In this document: in pieces, positions 9,141-19,652 of the stretch
Layout: the number at the start of each line of letters is the position of its first letter
Position numbering within the stretch: position 1 is the stretch's first letter
Notes under the pieces: model-generated
The model's database searches: none
What the model was told of the DNA's origin: nothing
Seen by the model: the letters and a program-made list of their open reading frames with translations, nothing else
Position numbers and translations under genes: made by a program
From: Pseudobacteroides cellulosolvens ATCC 35603 = DSM 2933
GTDB lineage: Bacteria; Bacillota; Clostridia; Acetivibrionales; DSM-2933
Assembly: GCF_001262605.1 (NCBI RefSeq)
Contig: NZ_LGTC01000001.1
Location: 992,001 to 1,056,000, forward strand
Direction of reading: 5' to 3'
Length of the DNA stretch: 64,000 bases

Positions 9141-10180
9141 TTGAAAAATTTATTAAAAGGACATATTAATTCCGTAATTCGAAAGGGGATTTGCCTGGGC
9201 AGTATTATAATAGTTATCTTGTCTTTTTCAGGATGCTTTCTTATTCCTAAAGAAGAAGTAGTAATAGCCCGCCTCTCAAGGAGCCTCCAAAGGTCAAATA
9301 TGATTATATTGAGGCTAAAAAAGGTACAATTGAAAGGAAAATTACATGTACGGGATACTTTGTTTCGATTAAACAAAGTGATTTAAGTTTTAAAGCAAAA
9401 GGCGGATATTTGAAAAAAGTTTATGTTAAGTCCGGTGATATTGTTAAAAAGGGTGATCTTTTGGCAGAAATAGATCCCGGTGAGATTGAGAACCAGATAA
9501 AATTACAGGAAATAAATCTTAAGAAAGCTCAAATAGTCTATAATGAAAAATTAAAATCAGAAGGAAATGCAGTACAAAACAATAAAAATGGGAAACAAAT
9601 GGCAGCACTTGATCTTGAAGCAGAACGGTTGAAGCTCAATGGCTTGCGATCGGACTATGAAAAGACAAAATTATATGCACCTATCGATGGAACTGTAGAT
9701 TATGTGCTTTCTCTTAACGAGGGGCAGTTTATAGATGCATATAAGACACTAATACGTATAGCCGATACAACAAATCTTCAATTACAGTATTCTGAAGACA
9801 AAATATTCAGCTTTCAATCAGGAATGAAAGTGGAAGTAACCATAGGCATAAAAACTTATGACGGTGAAGTTGTGCGTACACCTTCGGACTTACCTGCTGA
9901 TGCAGATGAAGATTCTAAGAAAAGTATAAGGATAAGTGTTAAAAATATGCCACAAGACGTTAAAATTGGAGAAAAAGCATTAATTACACTTAGATTGGAT
10001 AAAAAGGAAAACGCTATTGTTTTACCTAAGAATTTGATTCATAATCTTGGCTCAAGAAATTTTGTGCAGGTGTTAGCAAATGGTATTAGAGAAGAATGCG
10101 ATGTTGAACTGGGGTTGGAAACCGATACTGAAGTTGAGATAGTAAAGGGACTTGCTGAGGGTGATAAGATTATAAAATAA
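9141..10180 (+). CDS. Periplasmic-adaptor/HlyD-type lipoprotein of a MacB-like ABC system (frame broken near 9270)
   Basis: Membrane fusion protein for the ABC permease that follows. I chose TTG 9141 because GGAGG lies 8 bp upstream. It opens a lipoprotein signal (IIIVILSFSGC). After a Pro-rich segment come a biotinyl-lipoyl-like half (YLKKVYVKSGDIVKKGDLLAEIDPGE), a short coiled coil (about 115-150), the second lipoyl half (KLYAPIDGTVDYVLSLNEGQ) and beta-barrel domains. The frame breaks at about 9268-9271, where AGCCCGCCT should read AGCCCCGCCT. One added C gives 346 residues. In Gram-positive cells such adaptors extend the permease outward. It is separated from the permease gene by 14 bp. 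Confidence 0.85.
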
Positions 10181-10194
10181 ATGGGGTGTTTACT

Positions 10195-13039
10195 GTGTTT
10201 CAAGTTGTTATTAGAAAAATGCTCAAAAATAAATGGATGATCTTATGCCTTCTATTAGGTTTAATTTTAACGGTAGCACTAGTCAGCTGTATTCCGGTTT
10301 ATACCGATGGTGTTCTTCAAAGAATGTTAATAAAAGATATGGAAGCATATCACGAATCATCTGGAGTCTTTCCGGGAAAATACTTTGTTGGAGCTAATTT
10401 CACTTATGACGATGCAGCAGATATTCAGAAGAAGTATGAGGCAATTGATAAGAAAGTAACTAAAACATTGATTCCAAGTGTTTACTTGCCTGTTTTAACA
10501 CAAACACAGCACCTAAGTACCATACCATTACCCATTATAAACTCAGGTGAAAAAAACAAACAACCAACAGCTCAATTAGAGGCATTTTCTGATTTTCAGA
10601 ACCATACAAAAATTACCCATGGAAAAGCTTTTACAAGCGGTATGGATGGTGATACATATGAGGCTGTTGTATCGGAAGAAGCTTTTAAAACCCTAAATTT
10701 GATACTGGATCGTACTTACCTTATTTCAGATACTTTAATTTATAAAGAAAATGACAATCCCAAATTAAAGGTCAAAGTTGTTGGAATTTTTGCACCTAAA
10801 GACTTAAATGACCCTTATTGGTTTATAAATATGGACTCACTAAAAAATAGTGTGATTATCAATTTTGATCTTCTTAAAAATAACTTTGTTAAAAACGGTA
10901 TGAATGTCATTAATAAAGCAGAGTGGTATTATGCATTTGATTATCATATAATGAGATTGGATAAAAACTCATTGCTAACACACACTTTTAATTCTCATAT
11001 AGAATGGATCAATAAAAACAGTAGATTATTAAAAATTGACTTACCAATTATTTCAATCAGCAAACAATACTCTCAAAGGGAAAGCCAGCTGAAAACCACA
11101 TTATTAGTGCTGCAAGTGCCTGTTTTACTTATGTTGGCTTTATATACCTTTATGATATCCAAATTAAAAATTGATTATGAAAGCAATGAAATTGCTGTTT
11201 TGAAAAGCCGTGGTGCAAGCATGAAACAAGTTTTTCGCGGATACCTTATTGAAAGTTGTATGCTTGCATTTATTGCTTTATTGCTGGGCCCTCCGTTAGG
11301 TTTGATACTATGTAAAGTAATAGGGGCTTCAAACGGTTTTCTTGAATTTGTCAATCGTGGATCACTGCCGGCTTATTTAAATATAAAAACATATTTATAT
11401 GCATTAGGTACCGTTGCTTTTTTCATGATAACCATGTTGGTGCCGTCTTTTCTGGCATCCCGTATCAGTATTGTTATATACAAACATGAAAAATCGAGAA
11501 TTAACAAGAAAGTCTTTTGGAAAAATTCTTTCTGGATGTAATACTGGTCGCTGTATCTATATACGGTATCTATGGCTATTATAAGCATCAAAAAGTTTTA
11601 TTTTTAAGTGGTGCTAAGGGAACGGATATTTCAATTGATCCTTTATTATTTATTGTATCTTTTACATTCATTTTAGGATTTGGACTATTCTTTCTAAGGT
11701 TATATCCATATTTTGTAAAATTCCTGTTTTGGCTTGGTAAAAACAAATGGTCTCCTGTTTTTTATTCCACATTTATTCAAGTTGGGAGAACTGCAGGGCA
11801 GCAGCAATTTTTGATGATTTTTTTAATTCTGACATTGTCAATTGGTATTTTTAGTGCTAATACCGCACGTACAATAAATAAAAACGTTGAGGAAAAAATA
11901 CTATACGCTACAGGTGCTGATATTGTTGTTAAAGAACATTGGGAAAGCAATAAACTCTATCTCAATAAGCCAAGTATGTTAGCAGGGAATGCATCGAAAA
12001 TCGGCGGCAACAAGGAACTTATTTATTACGAGCCCTCCTTCGAAACTTATAAAAAGCTTACGGGAGTAAAAGCAGCCACCAAAGTATTCAGGCAGGATGA
12101 TGCAGGTGCTTCAATAAATAATCAATGGCTTAATGACGTATCCGTTATGGGGATTATACCTTATGAGTTTGGGAAAGTTGCATGGTTTAGGGATGATCTT
12201 TTAAAAGCACATTGGTATAATTATCTCAATCTAATATCGGATACTCCCAATGCGGTACTTATGTCGCGATCAGTCAAAGATAAGTACAATATCAAAGAGG
12301 GGGATACCATCTACATTAAATGGGAACTCATAACTATTTTGAGGCTGTAGTTTATGCTTTTATTGATTATTGGCCAACATATAATCCAAATATAAAAAAC
12401 AAAAGCGGGACTACATCATATTTCATAGTTGCCAATTTAGACTATATTCATGCAAGATATTCGGTTGAGCCCTATGAGGTTTGGCTAAAGAAAAAAAATA
12501 ATGCTACCAGCAATCAAATCTATAACGATTTAGCCGGAAAAAATATTAATATAGAAGAAAGAAAAGATTCAACGGAGCAGATAATCAATATGAAAAATGA
12601 TCCTATATTTCAAGGAACAAATGGTGCATTAACCCTTGATTTTCTTGTAACACTTATAGTATGCATTATTGGATTTTTGATTTACTGGATTATGTCAATT
12701 CAAAAGAGAATATTGCAATTCGGAATATTCAGGGCAATGGGCCTAACCTTAAAAAAGGTATTAGGCATGCTCCTTTGTGAACAAATTCTTATTACAGGTT
12801 CTTCAGTATTATTCGGAATTATTTTGGGAAATTTTGTGAGCAAAATTTTTATTCCAATGCTGCAATTAGTGTATAGCTCAGAAGAACAGCTTCCTCCTTT
12901 TAAAGTGATCTTTGATCAATCAGATTATATAAGGCTTTATATTTTTGTAGGTATTATGATAAGTATCGGATTTATTGTTTTAGGAGCAATAATTTCAAAA
13001 ATTAAGATCAACCAAGCTTTAAAACTTGGTGAAGACTAA
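10195..13039 (+). CDS. MacB/FtsX-type ABC transporter permease (two frame breaks)
   Basis: Large permease, 948 residues after repair, with the FtsX/MacB layout. An N-terminal membrane helix is followed by a big extracytoplasmic domain, a three-helix FtsX core (about residues 305-430), a second extracytoplasmic domain and a C-terminal FtsX core ending near 13030. Two single-base losses split it. At about 11519-11523 five A should be six, giving KVFWKKFFLDVIL. At about 12321-12323 GGG should be GGGG, giving YIKWGTHNYFEAV. I start at GTG 10195 after GGGG, and GTG 10186 in frame is an alternative. These systems usually export peptides, lipids or antibiotics, or extract lipoproteins, by mechanotransmission. 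The substrate is unknown. Confidence 0.85.
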
Positions 13040-13146
13040 AAGATTCTGTTGTTTTGGAACATTATACGAGTTCAGCTATATTAAAAGTGTTAACAGGCAA
13101 ATGTACTAGATTTATCACTTTTAATATATTAGGGAGGTGGGGGACA

Positions 13147-13821
13147 ATGCCAATTATCAGAACAGAGCATTTAGGACGGGATTTTCGTATAGGAGAAGAG
13201 GTTATAAGCATCATTAAACAAGTAAATTTATCAATTGAAAAAGGTAAACTTACAATTTTAAGAGGGCGTTCCGGATCAGGTAAAACCACACTTATGAATT
13301 TGCTCGGAACACTTGATAAACCCAGTAGGGGAAAGATTTTCTTTGATAATGAGGACATGACGGCAATACCGGAAAAAAAGCTTGATAATTTGCGTCGATT
13401 AAACATGGGGTTTGTATTTCAATCAGTAGCACTTATTTCATTAATGTCTGCATATGAAAATGTTGAATTCGGCTTAAGAATTGCAGGATATGAAGCAAGC
13501 CAGAGGAAGAATAGGGCAGAAGAATGTTTGAACATTGTAGGGCTTGGAAAAAGAATGCACCATATGCCTGCCCAATTGTCAGGGGGGGAGCAGCAGCGTG
13601 TAGCCATTGCAAGAGCAATTGCTCATAAACCAAAGATAATATTTGCCGATGAACCAACCGCTGAATTGGATACCAATACCGGTTTACAGGTTGTAAAATT
13701 ATTTAAAGAGCTGGTTGAACATGAAGGTATTACAATATTAATGACAACCCATGATCCCAATATTATAGAAGTTGCCGACAATGTTATAACCATTGAGGAT
13801 GGTGAGGTAGTTTATGAATAA
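13147..13821 (+). CDS. ABC transporter ATPase, LolD/MacB type
   Basis: ATP-binding subunit of 224 residues for the upstream FtsX-type permease. Walker A is GRSGSGKTT, the signature LSGGEQQR, and Walker B IIFADEPTAELD, with switch His in TTHD. The start at 13147 is set by a strong AGGGAGGTGGGGG ribosome binding site. Longer in-frame starts would add non-homologous residues. The gene overlaps the next ATPase by 8 bp, so the two are probably translated together and may form a heterodimer. Confidence 0.92.
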   Translation: MPIIRTEHLGRDFRIGEEVISIIKQVNLSIEKGKLTILRGRSGSGKTTLMNLLGTLDKPSRGKIFFDNEDMTAIPEKKLDNLRRLNMGFVFQSVALISLMSAYENVEFGLRIAGYEASQRKNRAEECLNIVGLGKRMHHMPAQLSGGEQQRVAIARAIAHKPKIIFADEPTAELDTNTGLQVVKLFKELVEHEGITILMTTHDPNIIEVADNVITIEDGEVVYE

Positions 13822-14722
13822 TTCAGGAGAAGAAATAATTTCATGTGAAAATCTGGTCAAAATATACAAAACAAATGATATAGAGGTACTGGCACTTCAG
13901 GGGTTGGATCTGACAATTATGGAAGGTGAATTAACTGCAATTATAGGAAACAGCGGGAGCGGCAAATCAACCTTTTTAAATATGCTTGGCGGTCTTGACA
14001 GGCCTACTGCGGGTAGATTAGTGGTTTGCGGAAAAGATCTTCTAAAATTGACAGAGAGCCAATTGGAAAAGTATAAGTTGGAAACAGTAGGTTTTGTTTG
14101 GCAAAATAATGCAAGAAACCTTATTCCATATCTGACGGCTTTGGAAAATATTGAGCTGCCAATGATATTAAGCAAAAGATCTCAAAGAAAAGACCATGCA
14201 TTGGAAATACTTGAGCTCATGGGTATGTCCCACAGAAAGAACAATAAATTACACCAGCTTTCAGGTGGAGAACAGCAAAGAATAGCTATTGGCATAGCTC
14301 TGGCTAATAATCCAAAGCTTTTACTTGCAGATGAACCGACAGGTTCGGTGGATAGTAGGACAGCTGATAAAATCCTGGATATATTTCGTGAAATTAATAA
14401 GAACTTAGGTATTACCATAGTTATTGTGACTCATGATAGACAGCTATCCCGTAAGGTAGAACGTGTTATAGCAATAAGAGACGGCAGAACCAGCAGCGAA
14501 TTTATAAAAATGAAATCTTATACCGAAGAATTTGCCAACTTAAAAGGAGAGATAGGGGGAGACGGTAAAAGGGATGAACAGGTTGAGCTGGCTGTTGTTG
14601 ATAGGGCAGGCAGGCTGCAGATTCCAAAAGAATATCTGGAAGCTATAGGAGTTTTAGGCAAAGGTAAAGTAAGGGTAGAATTGGAAAATGATAAAATTAC
14701 CATATACTCCCCAGAAAATTAA
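13814..14722 (+). CDS. ABC transporter ATPase fused to a C-terminal AbrB/SpoVT-like domain
   Basis: Second ATPase of the operon, 302 residues. The N-terminal 225 residues form a LolD/MacB-type nucleotide-binding domain: Walker A GNSGSGKST, signature LSGGEQQR, Walker B LLLADEPTGSVD, and THD switch. A charged linker (about 230-252) leads to about 45 residues that read as a swapped-hairpin AbrB fold: VVDRAGRLQIPKEYLEAIGV followed by KVRVELENDKITIY. AbrB domains normally bind DNA as dimers. Here the domain could dimerise the ATPase or sense something, or could link transport state to transcription. The last option is inference only. Confidence 0.88.
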   Translation: MNNSGEEIISCENLVKIYKTNDIEVLALQGLDLTIMEGELTAIIGNSGSGKSTFLNMLGGLDRPTAGRLVVCGKDLLKLTESQLEKYKLETVGFVWQNNARNLIPYLTALENIELPMILSKRSQRKDHALEILELMGMSHRKNNKLHQLSGGEQQRIAIGIALANNPKLLLADEPTGSVDSRTADKILDIFREINKNLGITIVIVTHDRQLSRKVERVIAIRDGRTSSEFIKMKSYTEEFANLKGEIGGDGKRDEQVELAVVDRAGRLQIPKEYLEAIGVLGKGKVRVELENDKITIYSPEN

Positions 14723-14840
14723 GAGAAATTTCAGCACCAATAGCCAGTAAAACTCCAAATCTTAAAATAACTTTTATCCATTTGATGGTGCCATGCTAGT
14801 GATATGAAGGTCTAGACATAAAGAAAGTGTGGATTGGATT

Positions 14841-16360
14841 ATGAGAAAAAAATTTTTTCTAATTGCCTCAGTATTTTTATTTATAGCTCTAATAGTGGGC
14901 GGTGTTATATATTTTTCGAAATACAAAGGAGTTATGAATATCGGGGATGATATAATAAGTCCAAGCCTTGATGAGAAAACTCTTACTTTTTACTTTCCCA
15001 GTAATGGCGGCCTTGAGCCCCCAGGTATGAATGCAGTTTTAGAAGAAATACAAAAGAGAACTAAAAGCGAGTTGAATGTAAAACTTGTATTTAAGTTTCT
15101 GGATTCATATACATCAGAGTATGCTTATGGTATTAAAGATATTGCTGCTGCCGATGACTGCGATGCGTTCTTCTATACAAACCAGTTTAATATCAGTTTG
15201 GCTGATTTGGAAAGAGAAGGGGTTATTATGGACTTATCTGAGGTTTTCCCACGGTATGCTCCGAAATATTTCAGTAAATTTAGCAAAGAGGAATTAAAAG
15301 CTGTAAGTATAAATGATAAGCTTTTAGCCGTACCGAACCGTCTACCTACGGCTCAAAGAAAGCATGCACTGGTACGTGAAGATTTAATGAAAAAATACAA
15401 CATATCGGATATTAAAAGCTACTCGGATTATGAATCATATTTAAAAACTGTAAAAAGCATTGAAACCGATGTCATTCCAGGGATGTTTTTTGATACAAGT
15501 ATAGGATTATTTGCAGAAGCAAATGGATATGCCATATTGAACAAGAATTTAGGGTTGGTATATAAATGGAATGACCCTAATATGAAAATTATGCCATGGG
15601 AGCAAACCCTGGAATTCAAAAATTCAATTAATACTATTATTAACTGGTTTGGCAAAGGATATGTTCAGCCGGGAGATTTTGTAGATATATCAGCTCCCAT
15701 TGGAGAAGGCAGGTTTTCATCAATTATAGGTGCTACAGGATCGGATATTACGTATAATAGACTTTTACAATCTAAAGGTATTAACTTAAGATACAAACCT
15801 TATTCTTTATATAAAGACAAACCCTCCGAAAGATCATCGCCATTAACAAATGCACTTGTACTGAACTCTCGAACTAAAAATGCCGGCGTATTTTTAAGTT
15901 TATTGAATGGCTGGAATCCAGTCAAGAAAACTATGATCTATTTATGTATGGGATTGAAGGTAAAGATTATGTATTAAATACAGATGAAGAACCTGTAGGT
16001 ATAAATTCAGCTAATGCTTATGAGAATTGGACAGGTCAAAGTGTATTTAGCAATATGGAATATGAACGTACAATTCAAAATTCTTCTGATCATTCAATGA
16101 ATTATTATATGAATGAAATTGAAAAAACAACGAAATATCCGCCTCATACTGGTTTTTTTCCCAGTTATCAAGCATTATATTCTGAGGTTGGGTTCAGACA
16201 GTTTTCATATGCAGATTTTGAAATGAAAATGTTAAAAGGTGAATTGAAAAGTGATGATGTGGATGATTTTGTTAATTTACAAAAACAAAATGCTATTGAT
16301 AAAATCGTGAATGATTTACAGAGTCAGTTAAATAATTGGAAATCATCAAATACAAAATAG
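14841..16360 (+). CDS. Extracellular solute-binding-like protein, membrane-anchored (frame broken near 15905)
   Basis: A 506-residue protein (after repair) with an N-terminal membrane anchor (about 5-27) lacking an obvious lipobox Cys. A periplasmic-binding fold follows, similar in length and motifs to the second solute-binding protein at 53914-55431 (LipO/DUF3502-like family). Shared features include an early TFYFPSNGG-type strand, DDCDAFFYTN, and a C-terminal helix with LNNW. The frame breaks at about 15905, where TTATTGAATGG should read TTATTGGAATGG, giving LLEWLESSQENYDLFMYG. It lies 118 bp after the ATPase genes. Whether it serves that exporter-type ABC system, or is an unrelated sugar-binding protein, is unclear. 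I start at ATG 14841, which puts the hydrophobic segment at the N-terminus. Confidence 0.75.
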
Positions 16361-16539
16361 ATGCTATTATATGAATTATCTGATATAATTATAATTAACA
16401 AATGTTGTTATAGATGCCGAAAAGTAAAGCTAGATTTACTATATATCCGAAAAAGAGATTTTCATGGCGGACTGAAGTATAACTTTACAGCTTGGTATCT
16501 ATATTTTATACCATTATTTTATAAGGAGGGGAAGTACTA
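16361..16539 (+). promoter_or_regulatory. Leader region of the GH48 gene
   Basis: It contains a small hairpin (AGTAAA gctaga TTTACT, about 16424-16441) and two CCGAAAA copies about 35 bp apart. It ends in a very strong ribosome binding site, AAGGAGGGG. I see no match to a known riboswitch consensus. Confidence 0.35.
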
Positions 16540-18798
16540 ATGTTTAAAAAGACAAGAAAGTATGTATCAATTGCTTTGTGTACATTTATGACAGTAAGTA
16601 CCCTAGCAGCTCCTATCCTAGGGAGCAATTCATATGCAACTTCTTTTAGTTCAGGTATGACATATGAAGATGCGTTCATTGATTTGCATGAAAAATTAAA
16701 TGATCCAGCAAATGGATACTTTAGTCAGGAAGGCGTTCCATACCATTCTATTGAAACGATGATGGTTGAAGCACCTGATTATGGGCATGAAACTGCTTCA
16801 GAAACTGCCAGCTATTATGTATGGTTTGAAGCCATGTATGGGAAACTTACTGGGGACTGGTCAGGATACAACAAGGCTTGGGACATAACTGAAAAGTATT
16901 ATATTCCTTCAGATAAGGATCAGCCAAATTTGGGTGATTATGATCAAAGCAAGTGTGCTTCATTTGTTCCTGGTGGTGCCGAGCCTAGCGATTATCCCGG
17001 GCAGTTGAACCTCAATGCTCCAACAGGTAAGGATAATCTTCATGCTGCACTAAAATCTGCATACGGAAAAGACTCAATGTACCTCATGCACTGGATTTTG
17101 GACGTTGATAACTGGTATAAATACGGCAACCATGGTGATGGAACCAGTAGAGTATCTCAGATAAATACCTACCAGAGAGGTGAACAGGAGTCGTGTTGGG
17201 AAACTGTTCCATTCCCATGCTGGGAAACATATAAATGGGGTAATACATCAAAAGGTGGTTTCGGATCATTGTTTGTGGCACAGGATTCATATGCACAGCA
17301 ATGGCGTTATTCTGTTGCCGGTGATGCTGATGCACGTTCTGTACAAGCTGCGTACTGGGCTGTTAAGTGGGCAAAAGAGCAAGGGAAGTTGAGTTCAATC
17401 TCAAAGCAGAATGATAGAGCTGCTAAAATGGGTGATTATTTAAGATATATAATGTATGACAAGTACATGAAGCCTATTGCAAAGGATACTTCTGTTACAA
17501 GTACTGCAGGAGATGGTAAAAATTCAATGCATTACCTGATTTCATGGTATTGTGCATGGGGTGCTCCTACAACTTCACAAGGTTGGGCATGGAAAGAAGG
17601 AAGTAGTGCAAGCCATCAAGGATATCAGAATCCTATGACTGCATATGCTTTATCTACAATATCTGAATTAAAACCAAAGGCTTCAGGTGCTGTTTCAGAC
17701 TGGGCAAAGAGTTTGGACAGGCAGTTGGAAATGATCCAATGGCTGCAGTCATCTGAAGGGCCTATAGCGGGTGGATGTAACAACTCATGGAATGACAAAT
17801 ATGATCCATATCCAGACGGTATTTCAACATTCTATGATATGGCTTATGACTGGCAGCCGGTATGGCATGATCCGCCGAGTAACAGATGGTATGGTTTCCA
17901 GGTTTGGGGGCTCCAGCGTACAGCTGAGTACTATTATGAAACTGGTGATGAAAGAGCATATCAGATAATGAAGAAATGGGTAGATTGGGTAAAACCGTAC
18001 ATAAAAGTTAACGGACCTGGTGATTTCGAGATTCCATCAGATCTTGAGTGGGATGGCCAGCCGGATACTTGGGACGGAACATACACAGGTAACCCAGACC
18101 TCCACTGTGAAGTTACTTCGATGGGATCAGACATAGGTGTTGCCGGCTCAACAGCAAACTTGCTGGCTTACTATGCAGCAGGTACCCAGAAACATCATAC
18201 CTTCGATGAGGAAGCATATGATTTGGGCAAACAGCTTCTTGATTGTATAATATTAGGTTGTGCGGACGAAAAAGGTTATACTAAGGAAGAGCAGAGAGGA
18301 GACTATTCACGTTTCTTCGATCAGGAGGTTTATATTCCATCAGGATGGACCGGAAAGAACGCACAAGGTGCCACTTTAAAGAGCGGTATGAAGTTTATAG
18401 ACATGCGTCCGGCATACAAGCAGGATCCTAACTGGGATAATCTTCAAACAGCATATGATGCAGGTGTAGGTCCTAAATTCAAATATCATCGATTCTGGCA
18501 TCAGGTTGAATTAGGTATGGCTATGGGTGCATTCGCAATATTGTTCCCTAATGATGTTCCACCACCACCGATAACTCCAACTCCATTTGTTAAATTAAAA
18601 GGTGACTTAAATGGTGATGGAGTAATTAACATGGCTGATGTTATGATTCTAGCTCAATCTTTTGGAAAAGCTATCGGAAATCCAGGCGTTAATGAAAAAG
18701 CAGATTTAAATAATGATGGAGTTATAAACATGGCTGACGCGATAATACTTGCTCAGTACTTTGGTAAAACAAAATCAGCAGAGGTCGTAATGTTTTAA
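16540..18798 (+). CDS. GH48 processive cellobiohydrolase with type II dockerin
   Basis: Family 48 exoglucanase, usually the most abundant cellulosome enzyme, releasing cellobiose from chain reducing ends. Of its 752 residues, about 1-33 form a signal peptide and about 37-672 the GH48 domain. Diagnostic stretches include PYHSIETMMVEAPDYGHETASE (the general-acid Glu lies in the ASET segment), YLMHWILDVDNWY, QRGEQESCWETVPFP, GGCNNSWN, IPSDLEWDGQPDTW and KYHRFWHQVELGMAMG. A Pro-rich linker precedes a dockerin whose loops read DLNGDGVINMADV and DLNNDGVINMADA. This is a type II dockerin, as on enzymes of Pseudobacteroides cellulosolvens and unlike C. thermocellum CelS. It stands alone with its own leader and a 3' hairpin. 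Confidence 0.97.
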   Translation: MFKKTRKYVSIALCTFMTVSTLAAPILGSNSYATSFSSGMTYEDAFIDLHEKLNDPANGYFSQEGVPYHSIETMMVEAPDYGHETASETASYYVWFEAMYGKLTGDWSGYNKAWDITEKYYIPSDKDQPNLGDYDQSKCASFVPGGAEPSDYPGQLNLNAPTGKDNLHAALKSAYGKDSMYLMHWILDVDNWYKYGNHGDGTSRVSQINTYQRGEQESCWETVPFPCWETYKWGNTSKGGFGSLFVAQDSYAQQWRYSVAGDADARSVQAAYWAVKWAKEQGKLSSISKQNDRAAKMGDYLRYIMYDKYMKPIAKDTSVTSTAGDGKNSMHYLISWYCAWGAPTTSQGWAWKEGSSASHQGYQNPMTAYALSTISELKPKASGAVSDWAKSLDRQLEMIQWLQSSEGPIAGGCNNSWNDKYDPYPDGISTFYDMAYDWQPVWHDPPSNRWYGFQVWGLQRTAEYYYETGDERAYQIMKKWVDWVKPYIKVNGPGDFEIPSDLEWDGQPDTWDGTYTGNPDLHCEVTSMGSDIGVAGSTANLLAYYAAGTQKHHTFDEEAYDLGKQLLDCIILGCADEKGYTKEEQRGDYSRFFDQEVYIPSGWTGKNAQGATLKSGMKFIDMRPAYKQDPNWDNLQTAYDAGVGPKFKYHRFWHQVELGMAMGAFAILFPNDVPPPPITPTPFVKLKGDLNGDGVINMADVMILAQSFGKAIGNPGVNEKADLNNDGVINMADAIILAQYFGKTKSAEVVMF

Positions 18799-18805
18799 AT
18801 TCTTT

Positions 18806-18843
18806 AGGAGGAGTAAGAGGCTTCACCACCTCTTACTCCTCCT
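18806..18843 (+). terminator. Perfect 15-bp 3' hairpin after GH48 gene
   Basis: AGGAGGAGTAAGAGG pairs with CCTCTTACTCCTCCT around an 8-base loop, 8 bp after the stop codon. No U-tract follows. It may work as an mRNA-stabilising 3' structure rather than a classical terminator. Confidence 0.7.
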
Positions 18844-18958
18844 GCTAAGTTCCATGTTATTTATACAAATATATGCAGCTGAAATAATGTGAAAAATGAA
18901 ATTATAAAGCTTTGTTAATGAGAAAAATACGAAGTTTAAATCGGAAAATAGAGGTTTT

Positions 18959-19441
18959 ATGAAGAATCGTTGGCTTATCTATATTATAGTCGGAATACTT
19001 TTTGGAGTTTTCGATTTTTATTATCAAGAATTTACTGCAAGCGTTATCACTTCAAAGTTGAAGTGGTTTATAGTGGCATGGGGAATTTGGTTAATCCCAG
19101 TTACCCCAATAGCTATATATGAAGCAAAAGTTACCCAATCAAGATTGAAATCAGCTTATGCTTGTGCTATTACATGGAGTATTTCAATACTTTCTTATTA
19201 TCTATTCTTAATTGTTAAGATTGTTTTTATAGGACAATCATCTCTAAAAGAACTACATATATCCAATTACAAAAGTGAGTTTTATTGGAGTAATTTAAAG
19301 AGTTTATTTACAGGAGATTTTTTTAGTGGCGTAACCGAATGGATTGGTATTGCTATAGCTGGCGGGTTTATTATTGGATTTTCAGCGAGCTTTATATATC
19401 TTCGTTTAAGTACAAATATAAAGGAAAGATCAATACAATAA
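18959..19441 (+). CDS. Small multi-pass membrane protein of unknown function
   Basis: I do not recognise this 160-residue protein. It has four predicted membrane helices (about 4-22, 34-52, 65-87 and 128-150) and a basic C-terminus. A short AGAGG lies upstream of the ATG. It is 117 bp past the GH48 hairpin and on the same strand, but probably an independent unit. No catalytic motif is visible. Confidence 0.65.
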   Translation: MKNRWLIYIIVGILFGVFDFYYQEFTASVITSKLKWFIVAWGIWLIPVTPIAIYEAKVTQSRLKSAYACAITWSISILSYYLFLIVKIVFIGQSSLKELHISNYKSEFYWSNLKSLFTGDFFSGVTEWIGIAIAGGFIIGFSASFIYLRLSTNIKERSIQ

Positions 19442-19652
19442 ATAAGTATACATAGTATTCTATACTTACCGCAATAAAAGTGTATTTTGCATAATAGTTG
19501 TGGGTTTTATTGAATAATTTTATCTTGTCTAATGGAAAGCCATCTAAGTTCAAATAATATTTAACAAAATGTAGCTGTTTCAATTTTCTGCAATAAAAAG
19601 TTCTCATATTGGCTAAAATGAATTATGTAAATAAAAAAAGGAGTAATAAACT

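Noticed and set aside
13054..13146. An upstream extension of the first ABC ATPase from TTG 13054
   Set aside because: The strong AGGGAGGTGGGGG site places the start at 13147, and the extra residues match nothing in the ATPase family.
16361..16539. A cyclic di-GMP or similar riboswitch in the GH48 leader
   Set aside because: It lacks the conserved GEMM-type motifs. Only a short hairpin and two short direct repeats are visible.
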